A stretch of 64,000 nucleotides of DNA from Siphonodentalium dalli (Eukaryota > Mollusca > Scaphopoda > Gadilida > Siphonodentaliidae), in NCBI GenBank assembly GCA_032622095.1, contig CP136067.1:178470556-178534555 (forward strand), written 5' to 3'. The notes below the pieces were generated by a model that had not been told where the DNA came from, made no database searches, and was given only the letters and a program-made list of their open reading frames with translations. Position numbers and translations under genes: made by a program. Shown one piece after another: positions 1-12,523 of the stretch. Every line of letters starts with the position of its first letter. Position 1 is the stretch's first letter.

Positions 1-1000
1 ACTGACTTTTGGTACATGTATGAATCAAACAGATCATCTGCGAGGGGAATTGGTCTGTGGGACGGACCCGCAGCCGGCCTGGCGGAAACCCTGACATGTA
101 CCATGCAAATTTTCATTGCGAGCTATTTCTGAAAACTGAATAGAACCTGGTATAAAATTGTCTACTATGAGGGTTTACGAGCAGATAATTTTACCCATTC
201 ACAATACAAACCGTTCATAGCACCATGCATACATGTACATGGCCTCAATATAGCTCGAAGACGAGTGTGACTCGCCACACAGTAGTATTTCAACCAGGTT
301 CTACTCATGATTCATTGCATTAACTGAATATTACATGCACACTTCAGCTACGATATGGTAGGTAAAGCTACATGTATTTTGCTGAAGATAGGATCTAATT
401 TACATATCGTGATTTAATTTAGACTTTGAAAAATTATTAAAATTTCAACACGCAGTGACGAATGGTGGCCTGGTATAAGATAATATAATATCAAGCCATT
501 TCATGCCCGAGATAAAATAGCCACTCTGTAACAAATAAATTTGCTAACCGGAGAAGTTGGGCCCATTATTATTATTGAATATACGGTGCATAATAGACTA
601 CAAATAATGTGAAGTATAGGTATAGATGTAGAAATTCACCCGAAGCACCATGCGATTTGCCCGAAAGTTCCACCAATTCTCCCAAAAATTGCCCAAATTT
701 TATGCTTGCAAATCATTCAGAGGGGGGGGAGGTACTGCAGCGCCTCAGCTCCCTGGCCCATATTGCCATGTAAATGCCAAAAACACTTAACGCGATTGTA
801 GAACTTACACACACTAGATATTAGACGCCTAAATATAAAATTTAAACCAACCCATATCTGATACTGCATGATATCCTGAATATTTCCAAACTAATTTATG
901 ACAATTTTACTTCTTTATCCTTCTGCGACAGCACTCGTGCCGTATTGACAAACCCATTTACACATCGTGTCGTTCTGTGTATTTATGGAATTTTCAGGTT
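1..1000. other. Intergenic AT-rich DNA
   Basis: I see no open frame with recognisable similarity and no convincing splice-bounded exon here. Short ACATGTA-type simple sequence and a G run near 722 are the only distinctive features. Confidence 0.5.
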
Positions 1001-1002
1001 CA

Positions 1003-1200
1003 GATATCTGAATGTTCTGATACTGGGTATATAGAACCATGGTTTATGAATATATCTAGGTTATTAGGCCTGAGCATTGAGGTGCAAATGGAATTATGCA
1101 AAACTTGTGTTTTTGGATTCAAGGGGAAGGGGTGTAGTGTTGAAATTTCCTGAAGTGGACACCCCCCCCCAATGGAGATCCTCTGGCCATGTCCGTGACA
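1003..1200 (+). repeat. Dispersed repeat R1, copy 1
   Basis: This segment matches 26521-26730 and 36001-36265. The shared blocks, in order, are a pyrimidine-rich TTTTCAGGT start, an ACCATGGTTTATG block, a GTGCAAATGGAATTATGC block, and a TTGAAATTTCC or TTGGAATTTCC block ending in a C-rich run. It is a non-coding dispersed repeat of unknown class. Confidence 0.7.
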
Positions 1201-1339
1201 AAACGGTACCGTAACTCCACCGCAGTGACCAACTTGATACCGCTGTGGATACCGTATACTACCAGCAATACAATGGTCTTTATCGGGGTACCACCCCGTT
1301 TTTCAAGTCAATTACTTTGATTATAGTTGTACCTCTACA

Positions 1340-2375
1340 GGTGTGAAACCCCACAACCGCGGGGATGTTTGTATGTCAACAATGATAATCTCCCATCTAG
1401 AGGTCACCTCGAGAATCCATACTAAGTTTGATGACAATCGAATTAGGGTTATGGCCTTTAGAGTGTGCCAAAGAATTTAGTGATGCAAAGAGTGAAATAC
1501 AAGATGCCTGCCAGTGGCCATGTTTTTCATCGAAAATCGTTTAAATTCAATAGTTCCCATCTAGAGGTGATATCCCAAACATATATGTACCCGTGAATTT
1601 TCAAAACATTTCACTAATAATTGTGAACTTCATGCTTGAAATCCAGTATGTCCGCACAATGGATTTAATTTTGAAATCCAAGATGGCCTCCAGCGGCCAT
1701 GTTTTTTGGCTGAATAACCTCAAAAGGACTCGTTCCCGTCTACATGTCATTGTTAACATCCATGACAAATTTCATGAAGATCGGACTAAAGCTACGACCT
1801 GTAGCCCGCGCCAAAGGATTTAGTCATGCAAAGAGTAAAATCCAAGATGGCTGCTGCCGGCCATGTTTTTTGGCCGAACGACCCCAAAATGACTCGTTCC
1901 AATCTACATTTCATTGTTAACATCCATGACAAATTTCATGAAGATCCGACTAAAGCTACGACCTGCAGCCCACGCCAAAGGATTTAGTCATGCGAAGAGT
2001 AAAATCCAAAATGGCTGTTGGCGGCCATGTTTTTTGACAGAACGACCCCAAAATGACTCGTTCCCATCTACATGTCAATATTAACATCCATGACAAATTT
2101 CATGATGATCAGACGAACAGTACTACCTGTAGACCGCGCCAATGGATTTAATTTTGAAATCCAAGATGGCCGCCAGCGGCCATGATTTTTTGGCCGAATT
2201 ACCCCAAAATGACTCGTTCCCATCTACATGTCAATGTCAACATTCTTGACAAATTTCATAAAGATCAAACCAAAGGTACGACCTGTAGCCCGCGCCAAAG
2301 GAAATTGTTGACAAACACACAGACACACAGACGCCAACCCATGGCAATAGCTCAAACTTACAAAGTAAGTTGAGC
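1340..2375 (+). repeat. Modular tandem repeat, about 160-bp period
   Basis: A unit of about 160 bp is repeated four to five times. Each unit carries AAATCCAAGATGGC, then GGCCATGTTTTTTGGC, then CAAAATGACTCGTTCC, then GACAAATTTCATGAAGATC and a CTGTAGCCCGCGCCAAAGG block. The AAGATGGC core starts near 1501, 1680, 1842, 2008 and 2162. The array ends in a CAGACACACAGAC tail and AAGTTGAGCTAATAA. The ORFs inside are by-products of the repeat. This looks like a non-autonomous element with an internally amplified module. Single modules also occur near 18690, 37100 and 37960. Confidence 0.75.
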
Positions 2376-5350
2376 TAATAATTCAGTAGCTGACCTAAGG
2401 ACCCGGGGTCAGGTGACGTCAAATTCGGAGTGCGAGAGCAACATCACGATTGGTGGAAACTGCGAGTTCAAGGGTCATTCATATACCCCCGATGTTTCAC
2501 GTGCTCATATACCCCCGATGTTTGGCGCACATTCTCTTATACCCCGCCGTCAAGGGTGACGGGGGACATGGCGATTTAAACGTGGTGTTGTAGCCAATCA
2601 GCTAGTTACAACCGGATGTGGGGACAAAGTGTATTAGTTACATGTATAACATTTTCAAGATCGATTCCGGCATAAACGGTGTAAACTGCGTGTAAGTTAC
2701 GGTAAGTATAACGTTTGGTGGCACCCGGAATTGACAGTGTTACTAGTACTAATATAGATGGTGACCCGACTATTAATTGAAAGAATGAAATTGACAAGAC
2801 AATGTCTCACTCGTCGTTTGAGGTCAAAGACATCACTGCGACATGATGGCAATGATTGATACGGCTTTATCGTTTGTCGGAGACCGCTTTGATCTAGACA
2901 CTGTGTATATTTCAATTGATCTCGCACCGTCGGGTTATGATGCGATCTGTGTGAAGGTCGCTTAAGGATGAAGTTAAGGTGACGTCATTGGTGCTACCGT
3001 ATATAAATGATACTGGATTTAAGAACTGGTTATCGTACCGGTATTCTACAACGTCGTAGCCTATACTATAGGGCGTATTTAGTCGGAACATTAACATTTT
3101 ATAGTGACACCGCTCGGCACCAGTTTATTGGTGATCCCTAAACGAAATCTCAAACGCCGATAATAAATTTAAAACCTGTATAAATGATCGGGTTTTTAAT
3201 CATTATCCACCACATGTCTAATTATATATAATTACATTCAGTGTGTTGGATAAATATTAAGATGTTTACTGTATTATTTCCCAAATAAATTGGTGTCTAT
3301 GCAGGGAAATGCGCTATGCAATAGACCGTCATTGCATCAGTCATCAGTGTACGCCATGTACAATGAATTTTCCGTACCATGTTATGTTTGAAAGTTTTGA
3401 TATCGGGTACCGACTAGTCGACGCAACGTGACTTTTAGGCCTCGACTAATTGACTTTGAAATTCACTAATCGTTTCAACACTAGACTGCGCCACGATTAT
3501 GGTACAACCGTGATGAACACGTGAACCATCACAGACCTACCGGTACCTGCAGGTTGCACGAGTAACACACAGACCTTCCACGAGTAACCAGCGCCGGGAC
3601 TGGGAGGCCAATACATATGAGCAGTGGGCTATTGGGCAACTTAGCCTATACTATACACATGTAGATACACATTGGACTATACGGAGGTCCCCGATGGTCG
3701 TGGAAGGAGACTCAAGGGGATATAATGATGTTTTTGATATAAATTTATTATGCAGTCTATTCCCGGTGATAAAAGACTTGTAAGTGGTATACAAAGATTC
3801 GAAATATCCCTAATCACACGACCGCTTTCAAATCAGAATGCAAGAACTAAGATTCGAAATTGAATTGAATCTTCGTCAGGCCCTACCACTGTGGCACTGA
3901 CTGCACTGTGTACCAGTACCACAGGGGTTAATTTAAAGTTACTCAGCCGTGGTAGCACCTGGACCAGTGTGCCTCTAACCAGAATTGGTTGCTGCACTGA
4001 AATATCAACACTGACAACAGCTACTGTCAGTACTGAGATAGTGACCTACAGGCTACAGTCCTACAGTCCTAGGCTACAGTCCAGATGCAGCGAATTTAGG
4101 AAAATTAATTTTAAACATGCATAAACTTCTATTTACTGATTATTCGTATTGTCATGCTATTTTGCATACATTAAAATAGTACATCTACATGTAGTTCATC
4201 TTGCGAAACATCATTTCTCAATTTATATCATGATTAGCAATTTAGCGGTCATTTGTCAAAGGCATTGCCATTGTTATTTTTTGTGCGAAATCGCTGAAAT
4301 TGAAAATCGTCGGCAACCTTTGAACATTCTTGTGCCAAGTTGTGGCTTGTCTGGCTAAACTTTTCTATCAAATATCATGTTCAAATGGTGTTCGTAAATT
4401 GGCACAAAATGCTTACCACAGTGACAGTGATGTGCATTTCTCCGTCTTGACAAATATTCGTGTTCTGTCGACCAGATTACACAAAATAGACATTTCAATG
4501 TCATGTCTGCGGACTATTGACATAATTGTTTTGCGTAATAATTCACCACAAATTGCACAAGCTTGTATTTCATTCGCTTTTGCACAAAAACGCAAATTTG
4601 GCCTACAATTTAATACAAGTACATAATTATATTCCTTCTTTCCTGTGTGAATATAATGACTCAAATGATAAAAATGTTGTGAACTATTTTTTATCTCGCC
4701 GATGTTAGGATGAGCAGTACTTTGGATTTCCTTGGTAACCGTCGATTTAAAGGGGAACCGCTGAATATTGGTTGATTAAGTTATAAATATAATTCCGGTT
4801 TGTTGGCTTCGAGCTTTGACACTATTCCATCAATCTTTTATGTGAAAACGTCTATAGAAAATTAAAGACAAGCTCCAAATGTACAATAGGCAAACTAGAA
4901 TTGTGTTTCGAGTCAAATATTTGTAATAATTGAATGAAATATGAACACAAAACCTTTACAGAACAATTACAACTTACTACAAATTACAATTGCCGTTTCG
5001 AATTTCAGCACTTTTCGTCTCTTGTAAGTTGTAACAAATGTAAGTTGTTGACATTTTTATGGAAAAATATCATCCACAAATTTACAATATTTCGATATTT
5101 ATAATGGAGTCTAACTCACCTTTGCTCCTGACCACTTTAATCAGTTATGTTAATTATTATGAACTTTGAGGTGGAACCGGATACTGGAGTCTGTAGTCTC
5201 TAGGTCACTAGGTCAACGTCGTAACTAATAAGTAACGATAATTTTGATTGGCAATTGATAAGTAACGTTAATTTAAATAGGTCAGTATATTTAGTAACAA
5301 ATCGATATTTATAGATTTCCCGCCAAAACATCGAATAGTATAGCGTTGAT
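2376..5350. other. Intergenic DNA without recognised genes
   Basis: Only a short direct repeat (TATACCCCCGATGTTT near 2484 and 2511) stands out. The ORFs in this stretch are short, lack recognisable domains, and have no supporting splice context. Confidence 0.5.
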
Positions 5351-5489
5351 TTCGCGTACACGTATATGCTTATCGCTCGCGAACGAGACCCCTGCGTGGT
5401 CTCGTTTCGGGCTCGCTATTACATACTCGAATTAGTAATCAAAATTAATAAAATATACCGTATATTAATATACACGAGGCGCGTTTATA

Positions 5490-5675
5490 TACTTGAGTGG
5501 AAATCAAATCGGGTTAAAAGTTCAAATCGGGTAAAACCGGATGGATTTCGACGGGTACTTTTGTCGGATACTTTTGTTCGGGCAGTGTTTTGGACGGGTC
5601 AAATCGTGACCCCACTTGACCTTGGCCTTCAAAATAGACAATTCAAGGTCAAACCTCGGACGAAGTCGGGTCACC

Positions 5676-5690
<15 letters not shown>
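5490..5690 (+). mobile_element. Helitron-like unit fragment, opposite orientation
   Basis: The sequence is the reverse complement of blocks in the 45-61 kb array, such as those near 46000-46200. Shared blocks include GGGTACTTTTGTC, TTTTGGACGGGTCAAATCGTGACC and TTGACCTTG. It is therefore a diverged fragment of the same family, inserted the other way round, and it runs into a long TA dinucleotide repeat. Confidence 0.6.

Positions 5691-5728
<38 letters not shown>
5680..5728. repeat. (TA)n microsatellite
   Basis: This is an uninterrupted TA dinucleotide run of close to 50 bases. Confidence 0.95.
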
Positions 5729-5731
<3 letters not shown>

Positions 5732-5831
5732 GGTACCCTTCCCCACTAATTACTGATTAGAAATTCAAATAACGAGAACAATTTCAACCTATATGTGGTG
5801 TATACTTTCCAACTAATGTTGTATCAGGCAT

Positions 5832-6530
5832 GAAGTGTTATTTTGTCCACCGGTTAATTGTAAAGATTTCTCCATACCTGTCATCAATATTAGTGGAAAC
5901 TGTATTCAACCTGCAGAGTGTGCAAAATATCTTGGTGTTGTTATTGACAAATCATTGTCGATGTAAGCACAGTTGAATCAGGTGTGTAGGTCGCTGGGCA
6001 TTGAGATTAGACGTCTTAGTCGTCTTCGGCCCTATCTCTCAGAAACTGCCATGAAGAAGCTTGCAACATGCACAGTTCTGTCTAGAATTGACTACTGTAA
6101 TTCGCTTCTAGCTGGGTTACCTAAATACCAGATAGATAGACTTCAGCGACTTCAAAACTCGGCCGCCAGATTGGTAAAAGGCGCACCGAGACGCAGCAAA
6201 TCATCACATCTCTTGGCAAAATTACATTGGCTCCCTGTCAAGGCTAGGAGTGAATATAAACTAGCAACACTTTGCTTCCAATTCTTCGACAAAACTCTGC
6301 CACCATATATTTCGGACCTTCTAACACGATATGTTCCTGGTAGGGAAAGGTTACGTTCTTCGGACAAACTGTTTCTTGACGTCCCAGACCCCAACTACAA
6401 ACGTATCGGGAGACGAGCTTTTACGTATGCTGGTCCACTAATTTGGAACTTTCTGCCTTACAACTTAAAGAACAGTAAAAGCATCGACACTTTCAAGAAA
6501 CAACTCAAAACGTATTTGATGAAACGTTGA
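5832..6530 (+). pseudogene. CR1/L2-type LINE reverse transcriptase, C-terminal fragment
   Basis: The frame reads the C-terminal part of a Jockey-superfamily (CR1/L2-like) LINE polyprotein. The block AECAKYLGVVIDKSLSM is the usual YLGVxID motif after the reverse transcriptase. It is followed by LSRIDYCNSLLAGLP, RLQRLQNSAARLV, LHWLPVKARSEYKL and a terminal WNxLPxxLKxxxSxDTFKKxLKTYL block, all standard for this clade. A TAA at 5964 interrupts the frame and the catalytic domain is missing, so this is a 5'-truncated dead copy. I am sure of the superfamily and less sure of the clade. Confidence 0.88.
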
Positions 6531-6710
6531 ACAGTTCACTGGTTGCTATGTCCTTCTTGTGCTACCTAGATTCTAGCACTGAAACCAGTCGTGTGCGTTG
6601 ATATCTATGTTGTATATATATGTGTGTATAGAATTGTTTATTTGCCAAAGGCGCGTTGAGCTACACCAGGGATTAAGCGCCATACAAAATCCATATTATT
6701 ATTATTATGA
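6531..6710 (+). mobile_element. 3' UTR and (TTA)n tail of the CR1/L2-like LINE
   Basis: The sequence after the ORF ends in GGGATTAAGCGCCATAC and a short ATTATTATTATTA run. A simple-repeat 3' tail instead of poly(A) is typical of the CR1/L2 group. Insertion limits cannot be proven because no target-site duplication was found. Confidence 0.7.
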
Positions 6711-7039
6711 AATTTCCAACTGTTGATGTTTACCCAAACCCATGCATATAGGGTAGGTACGTTTATTTCCACAGACCGGTGAGTTTGGTACACAACGGAC
6801 TTTGATTTGGATATCCGATAGAATCCTTAATGGAGTTTCCCCAAACATATTAATTAGTGATAGGAGCTTACGGATGCTAGGAGACAAGAAATAGTCATTT
6901 TGAATTAAAACAAATTTAAAAAAATTAATTACATTATTTTTAATTTAATTTTTAAATTTTTTTTAGAGAACTTACTGCTCAATTTAACTTAAATTGGAAA
7001 ACATTATTTTTTTTAACCAAATTGACAAAAAATAACGCC

Positions 7040-7150
7040 ACTATAACATTCGCCAGGGTACCCCGACACACCACACCAAATTTGGTTGAAATCGGCCCAG
7101 GAGTCGGGAACAGACATACATATCTTACTCTTTAATACTGTATAGAATAT
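7040..7150 (+). repeat. Fragment with AAATTTGGTTGAAATCGG motif
   Basis: A short block (CCAAATTTGGTTGAAATCGG, then CAGGAGTCGGGAACAGACATACATAT) resembles the right-hand portion of units in the 45-61 kb array. Those also read AAGTTTxxxxxAATCGG, then an ACA-rich tail. It may be a diverged relative; homology is not demonstrated. Confidence 0.35.
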
Positions 7151-7601
7151 GTAGACATGAGAACATATATTTTCGCCTTTAATTGTGAAAATTATTACCA
7201 GTCTCATGCAAAGTGAAAAACATTGCTATTACCATGAATACATTTCCAACATGATCATGGGGTAAATATAAATTTCAGTACATTATGGTTTGACAACAAA
7301 ACAGTTCTCAATACAGGCAATTCAACACTGAAAGTATGCACGGATATCAAAATTAAGGTGAAGAAAGATGCATCATAATTTGCATTGCAGCAAGCGACCA
7401 ACTAGGTCCCTGAACGGTTGAAAATATCTGCTAATAATGATTTGATTCACATCTGTGGAAAGATCAATTGTGGTGAGATCCACATATCCTAGCACTCTAA
7501 ATGTTAATAGAACTGCAATGGTGTACCAATATCCCCATTTATGATATCCTGGATACGCTAATAAACAGAAACATGCAGCATTGACCAATACACACAGGCA
7601 T

Positions 7602-7632
7602 TGTAACCGGGGAGGTTTTTGTAATATTCATA
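7602..7632 (+). repeat. 31-bp target-site duplication, left copy
   Basis: The 31 bases beginning TGTAACCGGGGAGG are identical to 8856-8886. The two copies bracket a 1.2-kb LINE fragment, as target-primed reverse transcription would produce. Confidence 0.85.
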
Positions 7633-8855
7633 TTAAGGCACACATGCGCATTCAACACGTGCCTTATATAGTGCGTACAGTCAAGTTCATCCTAAATCAT
7701 CGATTACCTGAACCACAATTTATTTCTACGTGTTCCAACCGACTTCTCTTCACAAGACTAATGTTCCCACAATGGAATGTACTCACAGTGAATTTTAAAG
7801 GGGTTTCTCAAGATCACATTTTATCCTCAAGTTGGATAAATTTGCCAACTAAATGAGAAATATCTTTGAAACATTATTCACAATGCCAAGGTTTGTTGGA
7901 TATATACCTTTAGTCATCAATCTAGATATTTGGAAAAGAAGATCTGCTGGAAAATATTCTAATCTCAACCCACTGAGAGTAGAAATTGAGAAAAGGAAAC
8001 TCTTTTTCATGGGTTCCCTGATAAATTTACCTTACACACATCGAGAAGCTCTTAGCATATTTTTGTTCAATATTCACGGGTACTTACTGTATAATCGCCC
8101 TCCTTTTGGATTTCTGGGAGATATTATCCCCATTCTGTGGAAACATAACTTGCATGAGTACCTTACCACATTTGCAGAAACGGGCTTCTTTCCCAACCAA
8201 TCACAATGGAATGCTACAGTGAAACAATATATGACGTCCTCGTCCGAAACACTTCAAGTGGACAATGTAGCTGCTCTAGATTTCTTTCGGAATGTGAAGC
8301 GTTGTCGCATGTCATTCTGGAGGGGGTGGGAGTTATGTTGGGCTAATCTGAAATATATCACAATATGAGTTCGAATGGCTAACATCCTCAACAGGACCAC
8401 GTACGACAACAACTCCCTTTGCAAACATTGCGGGCAATTGTACCATAATCAAGTAGATCATATGTTTTTGCACTGCTTCTCTCCGCATATCACTGATCTC
8501 AAAAACCATCGAATAATCAATATCTTCGATTTATCGACGTTCCTAATTCTGGATCGCCTATCGCCACAAGATTTCTTGATGTATTCATTTGGCTGTCAGT
8601 CTATGAATGGGTTGGATTCCTCAACCATCAACAGCGAGGGTGATCTTGTTATTGAATGTTTTTCATTCATGTGCATTTTGTGCACTATTTAATCAACGTA
8701 CCATCACACACGTCGAGTGTGAAACATCATCGTTGTTATTTATATGGCACACGTTATCCTATATAGCAACCCATCTTATTGTCTCTATATTATGTAATTG
8801 TATGTATTGTTGTATATAACATCTCCCTTGAATGGAGGAATAAACAATCTCTCTC
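7633..8855 (+). pseudogene. 5'-truncated LINE, C-terminal region with zinc-finger-like motif
   Basis: Three consecutive open segments (to 7855, 7853-8368 and 8375-8692) read like the post-RT C-terminal part of a LINE polyprotein. The last carries CKHCGQLYHNQVDHMFLHC, a CxxC...H...C arrangement common at LINE C termini. A frame change near 7855 and a TGA near 8366 break the frame. A polyadenylation-like AATAAA lies at 8840. The insert is bounded exactly by 31-bp direct repeats, so its ends are well defined. No catalytic RT motifs remain, so the clade is uncertain. Confidence 0.75.
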
Positions 8856-8886
8856 TGTAACCGGGGAGGTTTTTGTAATATTCATA
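8856..8886 (+). repeat. 31-bp target-site duplication, right copy
   Basis: Identical to 7602-7632 and immediately follows the LINE 3' end, which ends in CTCTCTC. Confidence 0.85.
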
Positions 8887-8899
8887 ACGATGTGATAAT

Positions 8900-9065
8900 T
8901 AAAACGCAATTGAATTGCAGTGAAGCGCAACTAGTTTGAATTGCACTGAAGCGCAATTTAATTGCACTGAAGCGCAATTTAGTTGCGCTGAAACACAATT
9001 GAATTGCAGTGAAGCGTAATTAATTTTGAATTGCGCTAAAGCCCAATTTAATTGCACTTACTTAA
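8900..9065 (+). repeat. Short tandem repeat, about 20-bp unit
   Basis: Degenerate copies of GAATTGCACTGAAGCGCAAT are repeated about eight times. The GCGCAATT and AATTGC halves make neighbouring units partly self-complementary. Confidence 0.8.
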
Positions 9066-9925
9066 AGTCGACGTCGCGAAAATTCTCAATATATGTTCAT
9101 TTATTCATATTTGTATCAAGTTATGCACACTTATTTAAGAAAACAATCCCCCGCTGGCCGAAAGATACGAGTGTTTACGACTGTGTGTGTCTGGGTGATA
9201 GCCTGATGCCTCACCTCATTATCTATTTTGACGGAAACAGTTATTTGCGAGAAAGCGTGTGACGTACTTAAGGACCTTGGGTATTTCCCACAATGGCTGA
9301 CACTGACAGAAACATTTTTTGCGATCTGATTGTTCCTCGTCTGATTCGTCAGAAGACACTTTAAATTTGACAACGGGAGCGTACATGCACGAGCCGGAAT
9401 TACCACAAAATTACCATGGTGTGAGACCACCAAACGATCCAGACCTTGGATGGCGAAGAGATGAAAATCGCGTACGAAAATGGTGAGTCACTGAGCGTCT
9501 CTTATTAAAAATATCGCGGTCACTGGCAAAACATGTGAAAATAAAATTGATGTAAATACTAGCTAAAACCCCGTTTATACGAGCGGACATGTGTAATAAT
9601 CATTACGCATACTCAATACATCGAAATATGAAATATAATTCAAGGAAAAGTTGTGTGTCTGCCGAAATGTTAGTCTAAAAATATACCAGTAGTATTTTTT
9701 TTTTACTAAAAATGTCAATTTTTTGATGTATTGAAATTCTGGACTCGACCACTGCCAGTCCATGGCTGCTCACGGATTGACATTGGATTCAGCTATTAGT
9801 ATCAGTACTATGACAATCAGAGACAGTGTTTGCACTGGCTAAAATAATAATTTGCCAAAAATTAGCTAACTCTTGATTTGTAACATTGTCCAAGAAAAAA
9901 AAAGTGTCTTGAAAGTTGAATATTC
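9066..9925. other. Intergenic DNA without recognised genes
   Basis: No recognisable coding block or repeat was found. The ORFs here are short and uninformative. Confidence 0.4.
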
Positions 9926-9944
9926 AACATGTTATTGTTAATTG

Positions 9945-10140
9945 TTATCTCGACACATCTTGAGATCCTGACATGCGCATCTCAAGCTCTGAACATATTA
10001 CTAGTATCTCGCGATATTATCTTGAGATCTCTGCATATTTTCTTGAGATCTTGCCGTATGATCTCGAGAAAATATGTTAATATCTCAAGATTCTTTTCTC
10101 GAAATCTCGAGAGAGTCGAGATAATATCTTGGTGTGGATA
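9945..10140. repeat. Cluster of ATCTCGAGA-type palindromic motifs
   Basis: Variants of ATCTTGAGAT, ATCTCGAGA and TCTCGAAATCTCGAGA recur about eight times in 200 bp. The segment can fold on itself in many registers. It is non-coding and of unknown origin. Confidence 0.6.
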
Positions 10141-10429
10141 TTTTCTATAACAGTATATGGTACATTGTATATCATTTTGAAGACAGATTCATTGTGGTCC
10201 AAGTGAGATGATTATATTCATGGGTTCACATGACTGTCGGGGTACTATACATGTACATGTAGTATGTCTTTTGAATGAAAATCTGTTACGGTACTGGTAT
10301 AGAAGAGCAACAGGAGACATCTCGGATTCTCGGTCCAAAACAGCATCAACCCAACCAATTTCCCAAGCTGTTGTGGACTGAGAAAACTTGGTCTATACAT
10401 GCCAATGTATGCTATTTCTGAATATATAG

Positions 10430-10870
10430 TCATGAAACGGAAAGAAATTAACTTTCCAAGAAAAGTTGTTTGAGTCAGTATTTGGGGCAGGAGAAAGATA
10501 CCCGGGTTTATTATCGCCCCCACTCCCCAACCGAGCAGCTACTTATGACAAAAATGAATTTATTATTTTATAAGTTGCTTATTTTGCTTCATACACTCAT
10601 GAAAAGGCGACAGATACTCAAGCCTCGGTATTCCCCCCTCCCACCCCAAACCCTGACTCAATGGAATTTTTCTCGATTAATTTTAATTTCTCGCCATATA
10701 TATTTCATGACTATATAAAGCGATATACCGGTAAATGTAAGTGATAAATAATAAGATATTTTTGTCTCATATGCAGCTGCTGGTTTCTTTTTTTTGGGGG
10801 GGGAGGGATATTCAGGCCTGTGTAATTTCTCCCAACCCAAATCCTGACTCAATCAAAATTTTAATGGATA
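10430..10870. repeat. Diverged dispersed repeat R2
   Basis: The blocks CATGAAACGGAAAGAAATTAAC, GTTGTTTGAGTCAG and CCAAACCCTGACTCAA recur in both orientations here and again near 12085-12150 and 13650-14050. The pattern suggests overlapping or inverted old copies of one non-coding repeat. Confidence 0.55.
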
Positions 10871-10913
10871 TATAGCATTATAGGGCAATATAAGTAATAA
10901 AATAATTAGTTTA

Positions 10914-11975
10914 TTTGGTTTTAAAAAAGATCATTCAACGGACGGCTGCATATTTGCATTAAAAGAAGCGATACGACATTATAATTCTAAGGATACTCCT
11001 GTTTTCGTGTGCTTCTTGGACGCAAGTAAAGCGTTCGATCGTGTCAACCAGGAAATGCTACTACGACATCTAAAGCAACGATCAGTGCCATCAGCTATTA
11101 TTCGGATCCTTAAGAACTGGTTTCTAAATCAGATGTATCATGTTCGCTGGGGACAGACATACTCGACATGCTTCCGGCCCACGACTGGTGTTAGACAGGG
11201 CGGTATATTAAGCCCTTATTTATTTAATGTGTATATCAACGAGATTAGCGAAAGACTGAATACATGTGACGTTGGGTGCATTGTTGGCAGTGCAAAAATC
11301 AATCATTTATGTTATGCTGATGATATGTGTATTATTGCACCATCTTTGGGGGGACTACGTCGTTTGTTGAGAATATGTGAACACGAGGCTAAGAAGATTT
11401 ATTTAACTTATAATATTATAAAAACTGTGGGGATGACTTTTATCCCTAAATCTCTTCATATTCGGCGGTCATTTCCAAAACTATACTTAATGGGCAATGA
11501 ACTCAAGTTCGTGTCCTCCTATAAGTATCTCGGACATATACTCAACAACGAATTTTCCGATGATAATGATATTATGCGCCAATATCGGTCTATATGCTCA
11601 CGCTCAAATATGCTTATTAGAAAGTTTTACAAATGTTCGCCTAATGTGAAAATGTATTTATTTAAAATGTTCGTATCTCCATTATATTGTGCTCATCTTT
11701 GGATTAACTATACCAAACGATGTTATAGAAAACTTACAGTTTGTTATAATAATGCATATAGAAAATTTATGGGTTATGAGAGATCATGTAGTGCGAGTGG
11801 GATGTTTGTAGGTGACAGAATGTGTTCTCTGACAGTGCTGATTCGAAAGGGTGTGTATGGATTTCGTGTGAGAATTTATAAATCTTTAAACAGTATTTTG
11901 AATGCTATTTGTAACTCAGATCTGATCTATCGGTCAAATCTATTCAATCATTGGAATCAACTTCTTTATATTTAA
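10914..11975 (+). pseudogene. LINE reverse transcriptase, 5'-truncated but open
   Basis: The reading frame opens upstream of 10917 and runs to a stop after 11975 without interruption. It starts inside the RT domain (FKKDHSTDGCIFALKEAI) and contains the motif A block VCFLDASKAFDRV, the motif B block TGVRQGGILSPYLFNVYINEI and the catalytic motif C HLCYADDMCI. A thumb-like region with SSYKYLGHILNNE follows. Endonuclease and N-terminal RT parts are absent, so the element is 5'-truncated although the remaining frame is intact. That suggests a fairly young copy. It belongs to the non-LTR RT family; the clade is not certain. Confidence 0.9.
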
Positions 11976-12052
11976 TTTGTAATTATATGTTGTATGTATG
12001 ACTATATATGGGCATATCTTGCCTGAAATAAATACAATACAATACAATACTA
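11976..12052 (+). mobile_element. LINE 3' UTR with (AATAC)n tail
   Basis: A short 3' UTR containing AATAAA near 12028 is followed by repeated AATAC units, giving a simple-repeat 3' end for the LINE just upstream. Confidence 0.75.
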
Positions 12053-12520
12053 GTACTCTTATAAATGTAGATGCTGGGTGTGGGGGATATTCAGACCTGG
12101 GTATCTAATTCCCCCCTCTCCACCCAAACCCTGACTCAAACAACTTGTAACATGTTAATTTATCGCCATTTAATGACTATAACATAAAAATAAATAAGCA
12201 ATAAATTAATACGTGTACATTTATATGTTGTCGTATGTTGAATTCTCGGTGGGTGTGAGCATTTGACAGACTGAAAATAGTAAAAAGGGGGGATGCACTG
12301 GGGGAGATATCATGTACACCAGGTAAACAAACTACTATAGTATAAGCTGTGAATCTTTAAAACAGGATATTAACAAAACTGGATAATGAAATAGATACCT
12401 GGTAAACAATTCAGCAGGTATAACTTCTGATAACAAATTTGTGCGGAACTTATCCAAGATGCATGTATCCATGAGAACAAGTGGACGGACAGACGCATGC
12501 CCACTGTCATTCATCAGAAC
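12053..12520. other. Intergenic DNA with remnants of repeat R2
   Basis: A short R2-like block (CCACCCAAACCCTGACTCAAA near 12120) is the only recognisable element. No coding exon is seen. Confidence 0.4.
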
Positions 12521-12523
12521 ATA

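Noticed and set aside
5366-5749. 127-residue ORF as a gene
   Set aside because: It covers a Helitron-like fragment and ends in a TA microsatellite that gives a YIYIYI tail.
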